64,000 nt of DNA from an uncultured Clostridia bacterium (GCA_947625605.1 CANQOY010000002.1:60399-124398), one strand, 5' to 3'. Counted from the stretch's first letter, positions 16,285 to 25,654 are shown. Numbers and translations: made by a program. The notes: generated by a model from the letters alone, not told the origin.

Positions 16285-16297
16285 TACCATGTCCGCG
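16285..16297. repeat. Intergenic copy of the TACCATGTCCGCG motif
   Basis: An exact copy of the short dispersed motif in a non-coding gap downstream of the sensor kinase gene. It shows that the motif is not only a by-product of protein sequence. Confidence 0.6.
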
Positions 16298-16369
16298 ATA
16301 TATGGGAAGGCGGGCGCATAAGCGCCCGTCCTTTTCATGTGCGATCTCTTGTAGCGTCGGCCGCCGCCT

Positions 16370-17704
16370 TTACGGGGCGTCCGGAAGCGTTTCGAGGAGA
16401 TCGAACGTCACCGTGACGCACGTCCCCTCTCCCCTCTCGGATTGGATCGAGACGGACGCGCCGAACAGCCTGACGATCTCTTTGACGAAACTCAGCCCCA
16501 GCCCGAGACCCGAGCGATCGTTCCGCGTCGTCTCGGCGCGGTAGAACCGGTCGAAGGCGTGCGCAACGGCTTCACGGCTCATGCCCACGCCGTCGTCCCG
16601 AACGGCGAGCACGGCCTTCTGCTCCGCCTTTTTGAGGGAGACGTACACGTTCCCGCCCGGCTTGCCGTACTTTACGGCGTTGTCGACGAGGTTTTGCAAA
16701 ATCCTCTCGTAGAGCGTGACCTCGGCGGAGACGGCGATCCCCTCCTCGATGTCCGTGTGGCAGGTGACGCCCTGTGGGAAGGCATAATCTTCGAGGAACT
16801 CCGCCGTGAGGGAGGAGGCGTCGAGCGGGCTGAGCCGAACGCTGAGGCGGTTCGCGACGCGGGTAAATTCGAGGAGGCTGTCCGTGATCGCTTTGAGCCG
16901 CTTGGACTGCCGATAGATCACTTTCAGGGATTCGTTCTTCTCCGCAACGTCCTGCGTGTCCTCGATGGCGTACTCGCTCTCGGAGAGGATGACGGTGAGC
17001 GGCGTGCGGAGCTCATGCGCCACGTCTGAGGCGAAGCGCTCGTGGTTGCGGAACAGCCCTTCGAGGCTGTCGAGCATGATGTTGTAGTCGTCGGCAAGGC
17101 AGGCGAGGTCGCTGTCCGAGGAGATCTCGGAGAGCCGCCTGCGGATATCCTTGGTCTCGGTGATCTCCTGCACCTCCTTGCGCATCCTGTCGATGGGCTT
17201 CACCGCCTTCCTGACGGAGAAGATGTTGAGGAGGATGCCCGCCGCCGCCAGCACGCCCGCAAAGACGGCAAAGGAGACGGCCGCGATCATCCAGACACTG
17301 TTGGAGGAGGAGACCATGCCGCGCAGGTAGATATCGTCTCTGCCGTCGAGCGAGACGGCAAAGTCATAGACATAGTACCTCTCGCCGCCGACCGTGACGG
17401 TGGAGACCACCCCTTTGCGGATGGGAAGGTCCACGGGCCCGGGGAAGGAGCCGTTTTTCAGGGTGCCGTCGCTCCGATAGACGCTCAGGTAGACGCCGTT
17501 TACGTTGTAGTCGAAGTCGTCGGGAACGATGCCCTGCGCGGACGAGATGACCGCGGCGCGCGAGGAGACGGTGTCGATGAGCGAATTGCGGATGTTCCCG
17601 CTCACCGCGCGGGTGCCCGCCAGCGCGGCGGCGACGACGATGAGCGCCGTCAGGGCGGAGATGATGCACGAGTTGATCAGGATGATCTTTTTCTTGAATT
17701 TCAT
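16370..17704 (-). CDS. Sensor histidine kinase of a two-component system
   Basis: The 444 residues show transmembrane helix 1 (about 7-28), an extracytoplasmic sensor loop to about 138 and transmembrane helix 2 (about 139-165). HAMP is next, then the dimerisation/phosphorylation helix with FASDVAHELRTPLTV (His near 229). The ATPase domain shows the N box NLVDNAVKYG, the G1 box DDGVGMS and the G2 box GLGLGLSFVK. It autophosphorylates and passes phosphate to the regulator encoded just upstream. The start overlaps the regulator stop as ATGA. The nearest gene likely to be controlled or sensed with it is the PepSY lipoprotein upstream. The signal is unknown. Confidence 0.95.
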   Translation of the reverse strand: MKFKKKIILINSCIISALTALIVVAAALAGTRAVSGNIRNSLIDTVSSRAAVISSAQGIVPDDFDYNVNGVYLSVYRSDGTLKNGSFPGPVDLPIRKGVVSTVTVGGERYYVYDFAVSLDGRDDIYLRGMVSSSNSVWMIAAVSFAVFAGVLAAAGILLNIFSVRKAVKPIDRMRKEVQEITETKDIRRRLSEISSDSDLACLADDYNIMLDSLEGLFRNHERFASDVAHELRTPLTVILSESEYAIEDTQDVAEKNESLKVIYRQSKRLKAITDSLLEFTRVANRLSVRLSPLDASSLTAEFLEDYAFPQGVTCHTDIEEGIAVSAEVTLYERILQNLVDNAVKYGKPGGNVYVSLKKAEQKAVLAVRDDGVGMSREAVAHAFDRFYRAETTRNDRSGLGLGLSFVKEIVRLFGASVSIQSERGEGTCVTVTFDLLETLPDAP

Positions 17705-18369
17705 TCTCTCACCGTATATCCCACGCCGCGCACGGTGTGGATGAGTTTGACCGCGGCGCCGTCGTCGATCTTCTTGCGAAGATAGCGGATATAGACGTCG
17801 ATCGCGTTGGATTCGAGGTACTCGTCCGCGCCGTACAGGCTGTCGCAGATGCGGTCCCTCGTGAGGACGATGTTCTTGTTCTTCAAGAGGAGCGCGAGAA
17901 GATCGAACTCCTTTGCGGAGAGCGGGATGACCCGCCCGCCCCGCTCGGCGGTACGGCTGCTCAGATCGAGGGTGAGGTCCCCCGCCGTCAGGGTGTTTTC
18001 CCGCCTGCCCGCCGCCCGCCGCGTGACGAGGCGGATGCGCGCGACCAACTCGGGGAATTCGAACGGCTTCACGATGTAGTCGTCCGCACCCATGTCCAGC
18101 CCCTTGACGACGTCTCCGCTGGCGTCGAGCGCGGTGAGGAGGATGACGGGCACGTCGATCTTCTTCGCCCGCACCGCGGAGAGAAATTCCAGCCCGTTCA
18201 TCACGGGCATCATGATATCCGAGATGACCACGTCGAACCCGCCCGTGAGCAGATAGTCGAGCCCCTCCTCGCCGTTACAGGCGCATTCCACGGTGAATCC
18301 GACGGCCGCCAGCCTCTTTTTGAGCACCGATTTGAGGCTTTCATCGTCTTCGAGGACGAGAACTTTCAT
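17701..18369 (-). CDS. OmpR/PhoB-family response regulator
   Basis: The 222 residues contain a receiver domain with phospho-acceptor Asp51 (DVVISDIMMPVMNG), the switch Thr in VILLTALDAS and the Lys in DYIVKPFEFPELVARI. A winged-helix DNA-binding domain follows (LSAKEFDLLALLLKNKNIVLTR is split by a turn; YIRYLRKKIDDG; the C-terminus is the wing IHTVRGVGYTVRE). It partners with the kinase that follows with a 4-bp overlap. It has its own promoter immediately after the PepSY gene. OmpR-type proteins bind direct repeats, and such a repeat lies at the PepSY promoter. Confidence 0.95.
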   Translation of the reverse strand: MKVLVLEDDESLKSVLKKRLAAVGFTVECACNGEEGLDYLLTGGFDVVISDIMMPVMNGLEFLSAVRAKKIDVPVILLTALDASGDVVKGLDMGADDYIVKPFEFPELVARIRLVTRRAAGRRENTLTAGDLTLDLSSRTAERGGRVIPLSAKEFDLLALLLKNKNIVLTRDRICDSLYGADEYLESNAIDVYIRYLRKKIDDGAAVKLIHTVRGVGYTVRE

Positions 18370-18414
18370 GGCTTTCGCTCCTTTCTTCCGCCTTGCGGAA
18401 AACCTCTTCCGAGA

Positions 18415-18450
18415 AGAATTGCCCGACAGAATTCTCTATCGGGCAATTCT
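18415..18450. promoter_or_regulatory. 12-bp perfect inverted repeat in the response-regulator leader
   Basis: AGAATTGCCCGA and its exact complement with a 12-base loop. The hairpin begins within a few bases of the predicted transcript start, so it would cap the 5' end of the regulator-kinase mRNA or act as an operator. A terminator role for the PepSY gene is less likely, as no U-tract follows. Confidence 0.6.
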
Positions 18451-18458
18451 CGGTCCTT

Positions 18459-18487
18459 ATTATATCATGTCTTTTGCGTTTTATCAA
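18459..18487 (-). promoter_or_regulatory. Promoter of the response regulator/kinase pair
   Basis: On the minus strand TTGATA, a 17-bp spacer and TATAAT, about 20 bases after the PepSY stop codon. Confidence 0.82.
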
Positions 18488-18506
18488 TTCTTTTTCGCGC
18501 GAAGCA

Positions 18507-20477
18507 TCAATCGTAGGAGATATCGTGTTCGAGGATGGTTCCTGTCGCGGCGTCGATCTCGATGGAGTATTCGAGATCTCTCACTTCGATCTCCACTTCA
18601 TAGATGAGGATGCCGTCGTCCTCTTCGAGCTTCACCTTGATCACGCGCGCCTCTTTCTCGGTCAGGCTGAAAAAGTCGAGTGCGATGGAGCGCGCACGCT
18701 CTTCGCCGATGAGCTCCTGTCCGCCGCCGATGAGTTCGCCTTTGAGGTGCACTTCCCCTGTGAGCGCGTCCACATAGTAGTCGTACTCCCTGCCATCAAC
18801 GACGACTTCCACTTCCCAATAGAAGCGCTTGTCTGCACCCGTGCCTTCGTCGTCGAGTTCGGCGTCCTTCACGCGCACGTTCTTGCCGCTCAGCGCGTCT
18901 TTGACGGCCTGGATCGCCTGGTCGCGGGAGATATAGCCGCTTGCCGGGGGATCGGAGGGGCTTTGCGGGGGCAACTCGGCGTCATGCTCGCGGTCGATCT
19001 CCCTTTCGAGGATCTTCCCCGTCTGCGCGTCCACTTCCATGGAGTACTCAACGCCGTCGGCGTACAGTTTGATCTCATAGCAGAGCCTGCCGTCTTCCCT
19101 TTCGAGCTTGATCTTCTTGGCGGAGAGCGCGTCCTCGGTCAGGCCGAAGTCATCGAGGGCGATCGCAAGCGCCTCTTCCTCGGTGATTTCCGTCGTGGGG
19201 GCGGGGTTGACGGGGTTGCCCGTGTAGTCCTCGTTGAGGACGACTTCGCCCGTGATTGCGTCCACGAGGTATTCCAGCTCCCTTCCGCCGACCTTTACCT
19301 CGACTTCGTAGAAGTACCTGACTTCTCCGTTCACGTATTCCCTCTCGACGTCCACTTCGATCAGGAGGGCGTCCGCACCGGCCTTATCGAGCGCGATGGC
19401 GACGGCCTCCTCGCGGGAGATGAAGCGATCGGTCTGGGGCGGCGCGTCGTGGCCGTGCGAGGCCCCGGCGTCGATCTCTACGTCGAGGATGGTTCCGTCC
19501 GACGCGGCGATCTCGAATTCGTACTCGCAGTTCTCGGCAACAAATTCCACCTCATAGAGGAAGATCCCGTGCTCGTAGTCGAGCTTGACCTTGCGGAAGC
19601 TCACCTGTCTGTCTCCCACGCCTTCGGGGAAGGCGAAGTCGAGCGCGATCTGTTTTGCCTGCTCCTCGGTGATGGAAGAAGGGATCTCGGGCTTTGCGAC
19701 GCTCTCGTCGAGCACGCCCTTGGAGAATTTGACGATGGAACCGTTCAGCGCGTCGATCTCGATCGTGTAGCGGAACCCGTCGTAGTCGAAGTTCACCGCG
19801 TAGAGCTTCTTGCCGTGGTCGAGCAGGCTCCGCAGGGTGAAGTTTGCGGTCATGTCCTCGGACACGCCCACCGCGTCGAGCGCGATCGCCTTGGCCCTCT
19901 CTTCCCCGATATAGGAGGAAGCCTCGCCGCCGGAAGCGGAATTCTTCAACTCCGTCTTGCTCTCGATGAGAGAGAAGTCGTCCGCTTTGAGAATGTAGGT
20001 GTACTCCGCGACCGCGTCCTCGATCTCTACCTTAAAGACGGCGGTCCCCATGTAGGTATCCTTGTCGAAGTCGAAGCCGACGATGTCCACCTTGGCGATC
20101 CCGGAGAGCGCAAGCGCCTCTTCGAAGGCCCGTTCGAGATCGGAGAGCGCATCCCCGCTGCTCTCTGCCGCGAGCGACGCCGCTACGGGCGTTTCGCCGA
20201 GGATCGCCGTGCTGCTCCCCACTTGGAAGTCGGATCCGACGTGATATTCGGATACCGCCGTGGAGGTGATCACGGTGACGAGATAGTCATGATCCTCCGC
20301 GACCGCCGTCTGGCTGACCAGATCGCCCGAGGGGTTGACGGCTCGGAATGCTTTGACCACGCTGTTGTCGTAGTCGAGTTGGTTGTTGGGTTGGTTGGGA
20401 TTGCACGCCGTGAAGAGCGAGAGCGAAAGGGCAAGTCCTGCAACCACGCCGATTGTCTTTATCAGGTTCTTTTTCAT
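18507..20477 (-). CDS. Lipoprotein with at least six tandem PepSY domains
   Basis: The protein has 656 residues from the ATG at 20477 (AAGGAGG upstream). A lipobox ends the signal peptide (LSLFTAC), so it is anchored outside the membrane. The rest is a chain of PepSY units, each starting with a helix such as ITEEQAKQIALDFA, ISREEAVAIALDKAG or IGEERARSIALDFF. Each unit ends with two strands of the form YEVEVKVGGRELEYLVDAITGEV. PepSY domains are proposed to inhibit or shield against extracellular peptidases. Acidic residues are abundant. The gene precedes the two-component pair, and its promoter carries a direct repeat suited to that regulator, so it is probably both neighbour and target. Confidence 0.92.
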   Translation of the reverse strand: MKKNLIKTIGVVAGLALSLSLFTACNPNQPNNQLDYDNSVVKAFRAVNPSGDLVSQTAVAEDHDYLVTVITSTAVSEYHVGSDFQVGSSTAILGETPVAASLAAESSGDALSDLERAFEEALALSGIAKVDIVGFDFDKDTYMGTAVFKVEIEDAVAEYTYILKADDFSLIESKTELKNSASGGEASSYIGEERAKAIALDAVGVSEDMTANFTLRSLLDHGKKLYAVNFDYDGFRYTIEIDALNGSIVKFSKGVLDESVAKPEIPSSITEEQAKQIALDFAFPEGVGDRQVSFRKVKLDYEHGIFLYEVEFVAENCEYEFEIAASDGTILDVEIDAGASHGHDAPPQTDRFISREEAVAIALDKAGADALLIEVDVEREYVNGEVRYFYEVEVKVGGRELEYLVDAITGEVVLNEDYTGNPVNPAPTTEITEEEALAIALDDFGLTEDALSAKKIKLEREDGRLCYEIKLYADGVEYSMEVDAQTGKILEREIDREHDAELPPQSPSDPPASGYISRDQAIQAVKDALSGKNVRVKDAELDDEGTGADKRFYWEVEVVVDGREYDYYVDALTGEVHLKGELIGGGQELIGEERARSIALDFFSLTEKEARVIKVKLEEDDGILIYEVEIEVRDLEYSIEIDAATGTILEHDISYD

Positions 20478-20505
20478 GTTGATGTCCTCCTTGGTTTCTG
20501 ATGCC

Positions 20506-20538
20506 ATTATATTTGGCGAAAATTAAAGGAACATTAAA
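20506..20538 (-). promoter_or_regulatory. PepSY-gene promoter with TTTAAT direct repeat (response-regulator box)
   Basis: On the minus strand two TTTAAT copies, separated by five bases (11-bp period), replace a normal -35 box. TATAAT lies ten bases after the second copy. This is the layout of promoters activated by OmpR/PhoB regulators. Confidence 0.6.
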
Positions 20539-20569
20539 GAAAACGCAAAAATCAAAATTTTTTTCGGAT

Positions 20570-20628
20570 TTGGAAAAAATTTTTTTCCATGCCGCGGGCC
20601 GCCCGAAATCGGGCGGCCCGCGGCATGG
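20570..20628 (-). terminator. Terminator of the GH2-galK-galE operon
   Basis: A 20-bp perfect GC stem (arms beginning CCATGCCGCGGG) with a 2-base loop is followed on the minus strand by seven A and seven T. Confidence 0.9.
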
Positions 20629-20700
20629 TCATAGGATAACGTGCGCGCACGCGCCTACAATAGAGGAATTACAGAAAAAAGAATGATAGGGCGCGGCGGC

Positions 20701-21714
20701 CTATTTCCGATAGCCGTTGGGATTTTTCTTTTGCCAATTCCAGAGCGAGGCGCACATTTCGTCCATGCCGAGCTGCGCCTTCCAGCCGAGTTCGCGCTCC
20801 GCCTTCGAGGCGTCGGAATAGCATTCGGCGATATCCCCCTCCCGCCTCGGCTTGATGACGTAGGGGATCGGGTGCCCGCAAGCCCTCTCAAAGGAATGGA
20901 TCACGTCGAGAACGCTGTACCCCTTTCCCGTGCCGAGGTTGTAGGTGTAAACGCCCGCTTTTTCGATTTTATCAATGGCGGCGACATGCCCCTTTGCAAG
21001 ATCGACGACATGGATATAGTCGCGCACGCCCGTCCCGTCGGGTGTGGGATAGTCGTTCCCGAACACGCCGACCTCTTTCAGCTCGCCGATCGCCACCTTC
21101 GCGATATACGGCGTGAGGTTGTTGGGAATGCCCTTCGGGTCCTCGCCGATGAGCCCGCTCTCGTGCGCGCCGACGGGGTTGAAGTAGCGGAGAAGCGCCA
21201 CCGTCCATGCGGGATCGGCAGCGTAGACGTCTTTCAGAATGAGCTCCTGCATGTACTTGCTCGTGCCGTAAGGGTTGGTCGTACCGCCCACCCTGCACGT
21301 CTCGTCGAGCGGCAGCTTTTCGGGCGTGCCGTAGACGGTCGCAGACGACGAGAAAACGATTTTCCTGCACCCATGTCCGCGCATAGCCTCCAAAAGTGCG
21401 AGCGTCCCGCCGATGTTGTTGTCGTAATACTCGATGGGTTTCCGGCAGGATTCCCCCACCGCTTTCAGCCCCGCAAAGTGGATGACCCAATCGATCTTCT
21501 GTTCTTCGAAGACGCGCGAAAGCAGCGCCTTGTCGCGCACGTCGCCCTCGTAGACGGAGATCTTCTTCCCCGTGATGCGTTCCACGCGTTTGAGGCTCTC
21601 GGGCGAGGCGTTGGAATAGTTGTCGATGACGACAACTTCGTATCCGCTCCCGAGAAGCTCCACCAAGGTGTGGGAGCCGATATACCCCGCACCGCCTGTC
21701 ACCAAGATCTTCAT
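20701..21714 (-). CDS. galE: UDP-glucose 4-epimerase
   Basis: The 337 residues match GalE throughout. It interconverts UDP-galactose and UDP-glucose in the cytoplasm with bound NAD. Visible marks are the Rossmann motif TGGAGYIGSHT, the catalytic Ser region FSSSATVYG, the YxxxK pair in NPYGTSKYMQE, NPVGAHESGLIGEDP and LGTGKGYSVLDV. It is the last gene of the GH2-galK-galE set and completes entry of galactose carbon into UDP-sugars. galT is not in the window. Confidence 0.98.
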   Translation of the reverse strand: MKILVTGGAGYIGSHTLVELLGSGYEVVVIDNYSNASPESLKRVERITGKKISVYEGDVRDKALLSRVFEEQKIDWVIHFAGLKAVGESCRKPIEYYDNNIGGTLALLEAMRGHGCRKIVFSSSATVYGTPEKLPLDETCRVGGTTNPYGTSKYMQELILKDVYAADPAWTVALLRYFNPVGAHESGLIGEDPKGIPNNLTPYIAKVAIGELKEVGVFGNDYPTPDGTGVRDYIHVVDLAKGHVAAIDKIEKAGVYTYNLGTGKGYSVLDVIHSFERACGHPIPYVIKPRREGDIAECYSDASKAERELGWKAQLGMDEMCASLWNWQKKNPNGYRK

Positions 21715-21774
21715 ATTGTTCCTCCCGTTTGGGCCCCGCAGGGCTCCTTGTTTATTTTGTGCGCCGTGCGCGTC

Positions 21775-22929
21775 TCATGCAAGTTCTTCCGCGGCGATCC
21801 CGTCCGCGATCTCCGCAAAGTAGAAAGTGGCCTCGCGCCCCATCCTCTCCCGATAGATCTCGCCGACGTGCGCAGCGAAGTTCTCTGCCTCCGCCCTGCG
21901 GACAAGGCTGACGGTACAGCCGCCGAACCCCGCCCCCGTCATGCGCGAACCGAGACACTCCGGCCGCGCCTGCGCCGCCTCGGCGAGGACGTTTTGCCCC
22001 TCTCCCGCCACCTCATAGTCCTCCCGCAGCGAGAGATGGGAGGCGTTCAAGAGGGCGCCGAATGCCGCAAGATCCCCTCCCTCGATGGCAGCGACTGCCC
22101 GCCGCACCCGCTCGCACTCCGTGACCACATGGCGGGCGCGCCGATAGATGACGGGGGAAAGGAGGGAGCGGCACCCCTCCAATTGCTCCGCCGACGCCTG
22201 CGCGAGGCATCGGATGGGGAGCGCGCCGGAGAGAATGCGCAGCGCTTCGTCCGTCTCCGCCCGCCTCTTTTGGTACGTTCCCGCGGCCGCCAGAGCGTGC
22301 GGCTGATTGCTGTCTGCGAGGACGAGCATGCAGTCTCCGAGATCGAGCGGAATATAGCGGAATCGCAGCGTCGAGCAGTCGAGGAGGATCGCGTTGCCCC
22401 TCTTTCCGTGCGCGGAGACGAATTGATCCATGACGCCGCACCCGACCTTGCAGAACTCGTTTTCTGCGCGGCAGCAGAGGAGGGCAAGCTGCGTCTTATC
22501 TATGGGGTTGCCTCCGGACATGGCTATGGCATAAGCCGTCGCGACCTCGATGGCGGCCGAGGACGAGAGCCCCGCCCCGAAGGGCACGGAACAGTCGTAC
22601 AGCAGGTCGCACCCGACGACGCGGTACCCCGCCTCTTTGAGCATATAGGCCACGCCCGCCTGATAGTTCCACCACTTCATCGCCCGCCCCGCGCCGAGGT
22701 CGCCTAAATCGAGCTCGGCCCGCTCCCCGAGCGTGGTCGCGGCAAGGCGCAGAAGATGCGTTCCGTTCGGGCGCACGGCGACGCGGCACCCGAGCGAGAG
22801 CGCCGCAGGCAGAACCTCTCCCCCGCAGTAATCGACGTGCTCGCCGATGAGATTGACCCGCCCCGCCGCCGAGCAGACCGCCGCGGGAGGCGCGCCGTAG
22901 ATCTTTTCAAACTCTTGCGAAAGTTTCAT
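21775..22929 (-). CDS. galK: Galactokinase
   Basis: The protein has 384 residues from MKLSQEFEKIYG at 22929; the longer ORF-track N-terminus is another frame of the GH2 gene. It is a GHMP kinase that phosphorylates galactose at C1. Motifs in order: the substrate signature GRVNLIGEHVDYCGGEVLP, the ATP loop VPFGAGLSSSAAIEVA and the C-terminal GSRMTGAGFGGCTVS. The ribosome site is weak. The gene starts about 20 bp after the GH2 stop, so translation probably depends on the operon transcript. Confidence 0.97.
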   Translation of the reverse strand: MKLSQEFEKIYGAPPAAVCSAAGRVNLIGEHVDYCGGEVLPAALSLGCRVAVRPNGTHLLRLAATTLGERAELDLGDLGAGRAMKWWNYQAGVAYMLKEAGYRVVGCDLLYDCSVPFGAGLSSSAAIEVATAYAIAMSGGNPIDKTQLALLCCRAENEFCKVGCGVMDQFVSAHGKRGNAILLDCSTLRFRYIPLDLGDCMLVLADSNQPHALAAAGTYQKRRAETDEALRILSGALPIRCLAQASAEQLEGCRSLLSPVIYRRARHVVTECERVRRAVAAIEGGDLAAFGALLNASHLSLREDYEVAGEGQNVLAEAAQARPECLGSRMTGAGFGGCTVSLVRRAEAENFAAHVGEIYRERMGREATFYFAEIADGIAAEELA

Positions 22930-22949
22930 ATCGCTTGGGAAAATCGGGC

Positions 22950-25328
22950 TCAAAGGCGGGACAGCGCCGCGGCGGGAGGCGCTGCCTGAACGGCCGCCTC
23001 GCCCCGCCTCTCGCCGTCCGTCGCTCTCAGCGTAAATCCGCTTTCTCCCGCCCTGACCACGGCCATGGCCTCCCCGTAATAGGTGTCCGTCGTCCTTTCC
23101 ATGTAGCCGCGCGGGTTGAACGGACAGGCATTTCCGAGGGCAAGAAGTTCGCCTCCCTCCACCTCCACGGAGATCTCCCTGTGCTCGATGGGCTTGACGT
23201 TGCCCGCCCGATCCGTAAACCGCAGCCGCACAAAACACACCTCGCCCGCCGCCGCCTGCGGCTTTTCGGGGAGGACGGTGAGCACCGTCTCCTCTCCCGC
23301 CGTTTTCAGGGAGGCGCGCGAAAGCTCCCGTCCGTCGCGGCCGAGGTTGACGGCCGTGATCTCGCCGTCCTCATAGCGGACTTTGAAAACAAATCTGCAA
23401 TTCTTTCCGCGCTTTTTCCTGCCCACGCGCCTTCCGTTCAGCAAGAGTTCGACGGCGGGCGCACGCGAGTAGACCTCCACCCTTGCGGGCTTGCCGCTCA
23501 GGCCGTTCCACGACCATGTGGGAAGCGCGTTGGAAAATTTCCACGCGGACGGGGAATGTTTTTCCCCTGTATGGCTGACGGGCACGACGGCGATCAGAGG
23601 CCTTTCTTCGAGCTCGAACGCGGACATGGTATAGAGTGCTTCGCCCAACGGCTCGCCGATGAGGTTGAGCCTTCCGCTCCCCGCCGCGATCCATCCGAGC
23701 GCACCCGAGGGCGCGGGCGCGTACTCCGCGTATTCCCAGCTCCCCACGCCGACCTCGCCCAAATAGTCCATTCCCGCCCAGACGAAGTCGCCGATGATCG
23801 CGGGATACTTCTTTGCCGATTCCCAAAAGAGATAGGCGTCCGAGCAGAACGTCTCGCTGCCGAGAATGACGCGCCGCGGGTACTTCTTCACGTCGTGCCG
23901 ATACCGCAGAATGCCGTAGTTATAGCCCGCCGCGTCCATCTCCGCAAAGCAGTCGCGCGTCTTGACGTCGCAGCCGTGCAGGCGCGCCATGTTCTTCATG
24001 AACGAAGCCCCCATGGCGGCGGCGAGCGCATTGAAGAACGCGCTCCCCGTCTTTTTCCGCGGCGCTTTGCGGGCCTTTTTATCGCTGTACACGCCGAAGC
24101 CGAGCGCGTGCAGAAAGTTGAAGAAGATGTTCACGCCTGCCGTGACGGGGCGGTCGGGATCGAGCCGCTTGCAGACGGCCTTCATCTCGCCAAACAGGCG
24201 GACGCCCCGCTCCTGCGCCGTCTCGGCCACTTCGTTGCCGAGCGAATACAGGACGACGGAGGGATGGTTGACGTCCTTCTCCACCATGTCCGCGATATCC
24301 CGCTCATACCATTCGGACAGATCGTCCGCGTAATCGTACCTGGTCTTGTGGATGTACCACATATCGCAGTACTCGTCCATGACGAGCATGCCGAGGCGGT
24401 CGCAGGCGTCCAGCAGCGCCTTGGAACAGGGATTGTGCGCCGAGCGGATCGCGTTGTAGCCGTACTGTTTGAGCAGCCTGATCTTGCGCTCCTCGGCCTC
24501 GGGATAGCAGCGTGCGCCGAGGATGCCGTTGTCGTGATGGATGCACGCGCCGCGGAGGATGACGCGCTTCCCGTTCATGGTGAAGCCCTCCTCGGGGGTG
24601 CAGCCCTGCGTGCGGATGCCGAAGTTCCCCTGCCACTCGTCCTCTTCAAAGACGACCCTGCACGCATAGAGCACGGGCGTCTCCACGCTCCAAAGCTCGG
24701 CGCCTTCCACGGTGAGGCGGAGCGTCGTCTCGCCCGAGGAGAATGCCTCTGCCCGCGCGGCCACCCTGCCCGCGCGCAAGAGCTCCACGCGCACCGTGCC
24801 CGCGTGCGTCGTTCTGACGCGGACCTCCACCACGGCGGGGCCGAGGGAGACGGTGCGGATGCGGACGCCGTTCATGAGGATATGTTTCTTTTCCGCCGCA
24901 TAGAGCCAGACGGGACGGTAGATGCCCGCGCCGGAGTACCAGCGGCTGTTGGGCTGGCGGGAATTTTCGGCCACGACGCGGATCTCGTTCTCTTCCCCAA
25001 AATGCAGGAATTCGTTGGCCGAAACATAGAAGTTGGTGTATCCGTACGGGCGGAAGCAGGCCTTCCTGCCGTTGAGAAAGACTTCCGCGTTCCGATAAAC
25101 CCCTTCAAACTCGAACGTGAGTTCTTTTTCCGCATACTCCGCGGGGAGGAAGAACCGCTTGACATACTCGTAATCGTGCCCCTCGAAGTAGCCCGTATTG
25201 GCGCCGCCCACGCTCTCCGCATTCCGCGGTTCAAACATCATGGCGTCGTGCGGCAGCGTCGCCGCACGCCATGCGCCCTCGCCGAGCCTGCGCCATTCCC
25301 ACCCCTCGTTGAAATCCAGCTTCCACAT
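22950..25328 (-). CDS. Glycoside hydrolase family 2 (beta-galactosidase type)
   Basis: The protein has 792 residues from MWKLDFNEGWEW at 25328, with a purine-rich GGGGAGAGAGGG upstream. It shows the GH2 sugar-binding jelly roll (YVKRFFLPAEYAEKELTFEF), an Ig-like domain, and the TIM barrel with acid/base Glu in YSLGNEVAE and nucleophile Glu in VILGSETF. A C-terminal Ig-like/DUF4982-type part follows. No signal peptide is present, so it acts on sugars imported into the cell. Operon position before galK and galE argues for a beta-galactosidase, although GH2 specificity cannot be fixed from motifs alone. Confidence 0.93.
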   Translation of the reverse strand: MWKLDFNEGWEWRRLGEGAWRAATLPHDAMMFEPRNAESVGGANTGYFEGHDYEYVKRFFLPAEYAEKELTFEFEGVYRNAEVFLNGRKACFRPYGYTNFYVSANEFLHFGEENEIRVVAENSRQPNSRWYSGAGIYRPVWLYAAEKKHILMNGVRIRTVSLGPAVVEVRVRTTHAGTVRVELLRAGRVAARAEAFSSGETTLRLTVEGAELWSVETPVLYACRVVFEEDEWQGNFGIRTQGCTPEEGFTMNGKRVILRGACIHHDNGILGARCYPEAEERKIRLLKQYGYNAIRSAHNPCSKALLDACDRLGMLVMDEYCDMWYIHKTRYDYADDLSEWYERDIADMVEKDVNHPSVVLYSLGNEVAETAQERGVRLFGEMKAVCKRLDPDRPVTAGVNIFFNFLHALGFGVYSDKKARKAPRKKTGSAFFNALAAAMGASFMKNMARLHGCDVKTRDCFAEMDAAGYNYGILRYRHDVKKYPRRVILGSETFCSDAYLFWESAKKYPAIIGDFVWAGMDYLGEVGVGSWEYAEYAPAPSGALGWIAAGSGRLNLIGEPLGEALYTMSAFELEERPLIAVVPVSHTGEKHSPSAWKFSNALPTWSWNGLSGKPARVEVYSRAPAVELLLNGRRVGRKKRGKNCRFVFKVRYEDGEITAVNLGRDGRELSRASLKTAGEETVLTVLPEKPQAAAGEVCFVRLRFTDRAGNVKPIEHREISVEVEGGELLALGNACPFNPRGYMERTTDTYYGEAMAVVRAGESGFTLRATDGERRGEAAVQAAPPAAALSRL

Positions 25329-25350
25329 GATCCGTTTCCCTCTCTCCCCT

Positions 25351-25379
25351 ATTTTACCGCATCTTCGCGCAAAAATCAA
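25351..25379 (-). promoter_or_regulatory. Promoter of the GH2-galK-galE operon
   Basis: On the minus strand TTGATT, a 17-bp spacer and TAAAAT, with a leader of about 16 bases. Confidence 0.75.
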
Positions 25380-25486
25380 GGGGTCGCGCGAAAGCGGTTT
25401 CCATTTTCTTTTGAGGGGCGAATCCGCCGCCCGCGCGCTTGAAAAATTTATGCCGCGCGGAAGAAATATTTTTTGTCCCCGAACGG

Positions 25487-25515
25487 TTGACATCCGCACG
25501 CCGTTCGGATAGAAT
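25487..25515 (+). promoter_or_regulatory. Promoter of the formate/nitrite-type transporter with flanking inverted repeat
   Basis: TTGACA, a 17-bp spacer and TAGAAT. The arms CGAACGG and CCGTTCG lie on either side of the -35 box and within the spacer, a possible operator. The leader is about 130 bases and contains a 30-codon ORF (25566-25658) without a ribosome site. That ORF begins in a copy of the dispersed motif and overlaps the transporter start. The rest of the 326-bp gap holds the minus promoter. Confidence 0.72.
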
Positions 25516-25654
25516 AGAGGTATTCGGGGAACGGGCTGCGCGCGCAAAACGTCCCGCCCGCCACCATGTCTGCGTCGGAGGCCTCATTTTCGAATTTCGC
25601 CCTCCGCGCACCGGACGCGGCCCCCGCACTACAAAGGAACGGAAGGAGACGCAT

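Noticed and set aside
20983-21011. Two GACATG hexamers in galE as a motif pair
   Set aside because: Only the hexamer matches and the flanks differ from the consensus; the hexamer alone is only about twofold enriched.
22935-25442. 835-codon plus-strand ORF opposite the GH2 gene
   Set aside because: Antisense shadow; the minus strand carries all GH2 motifs.
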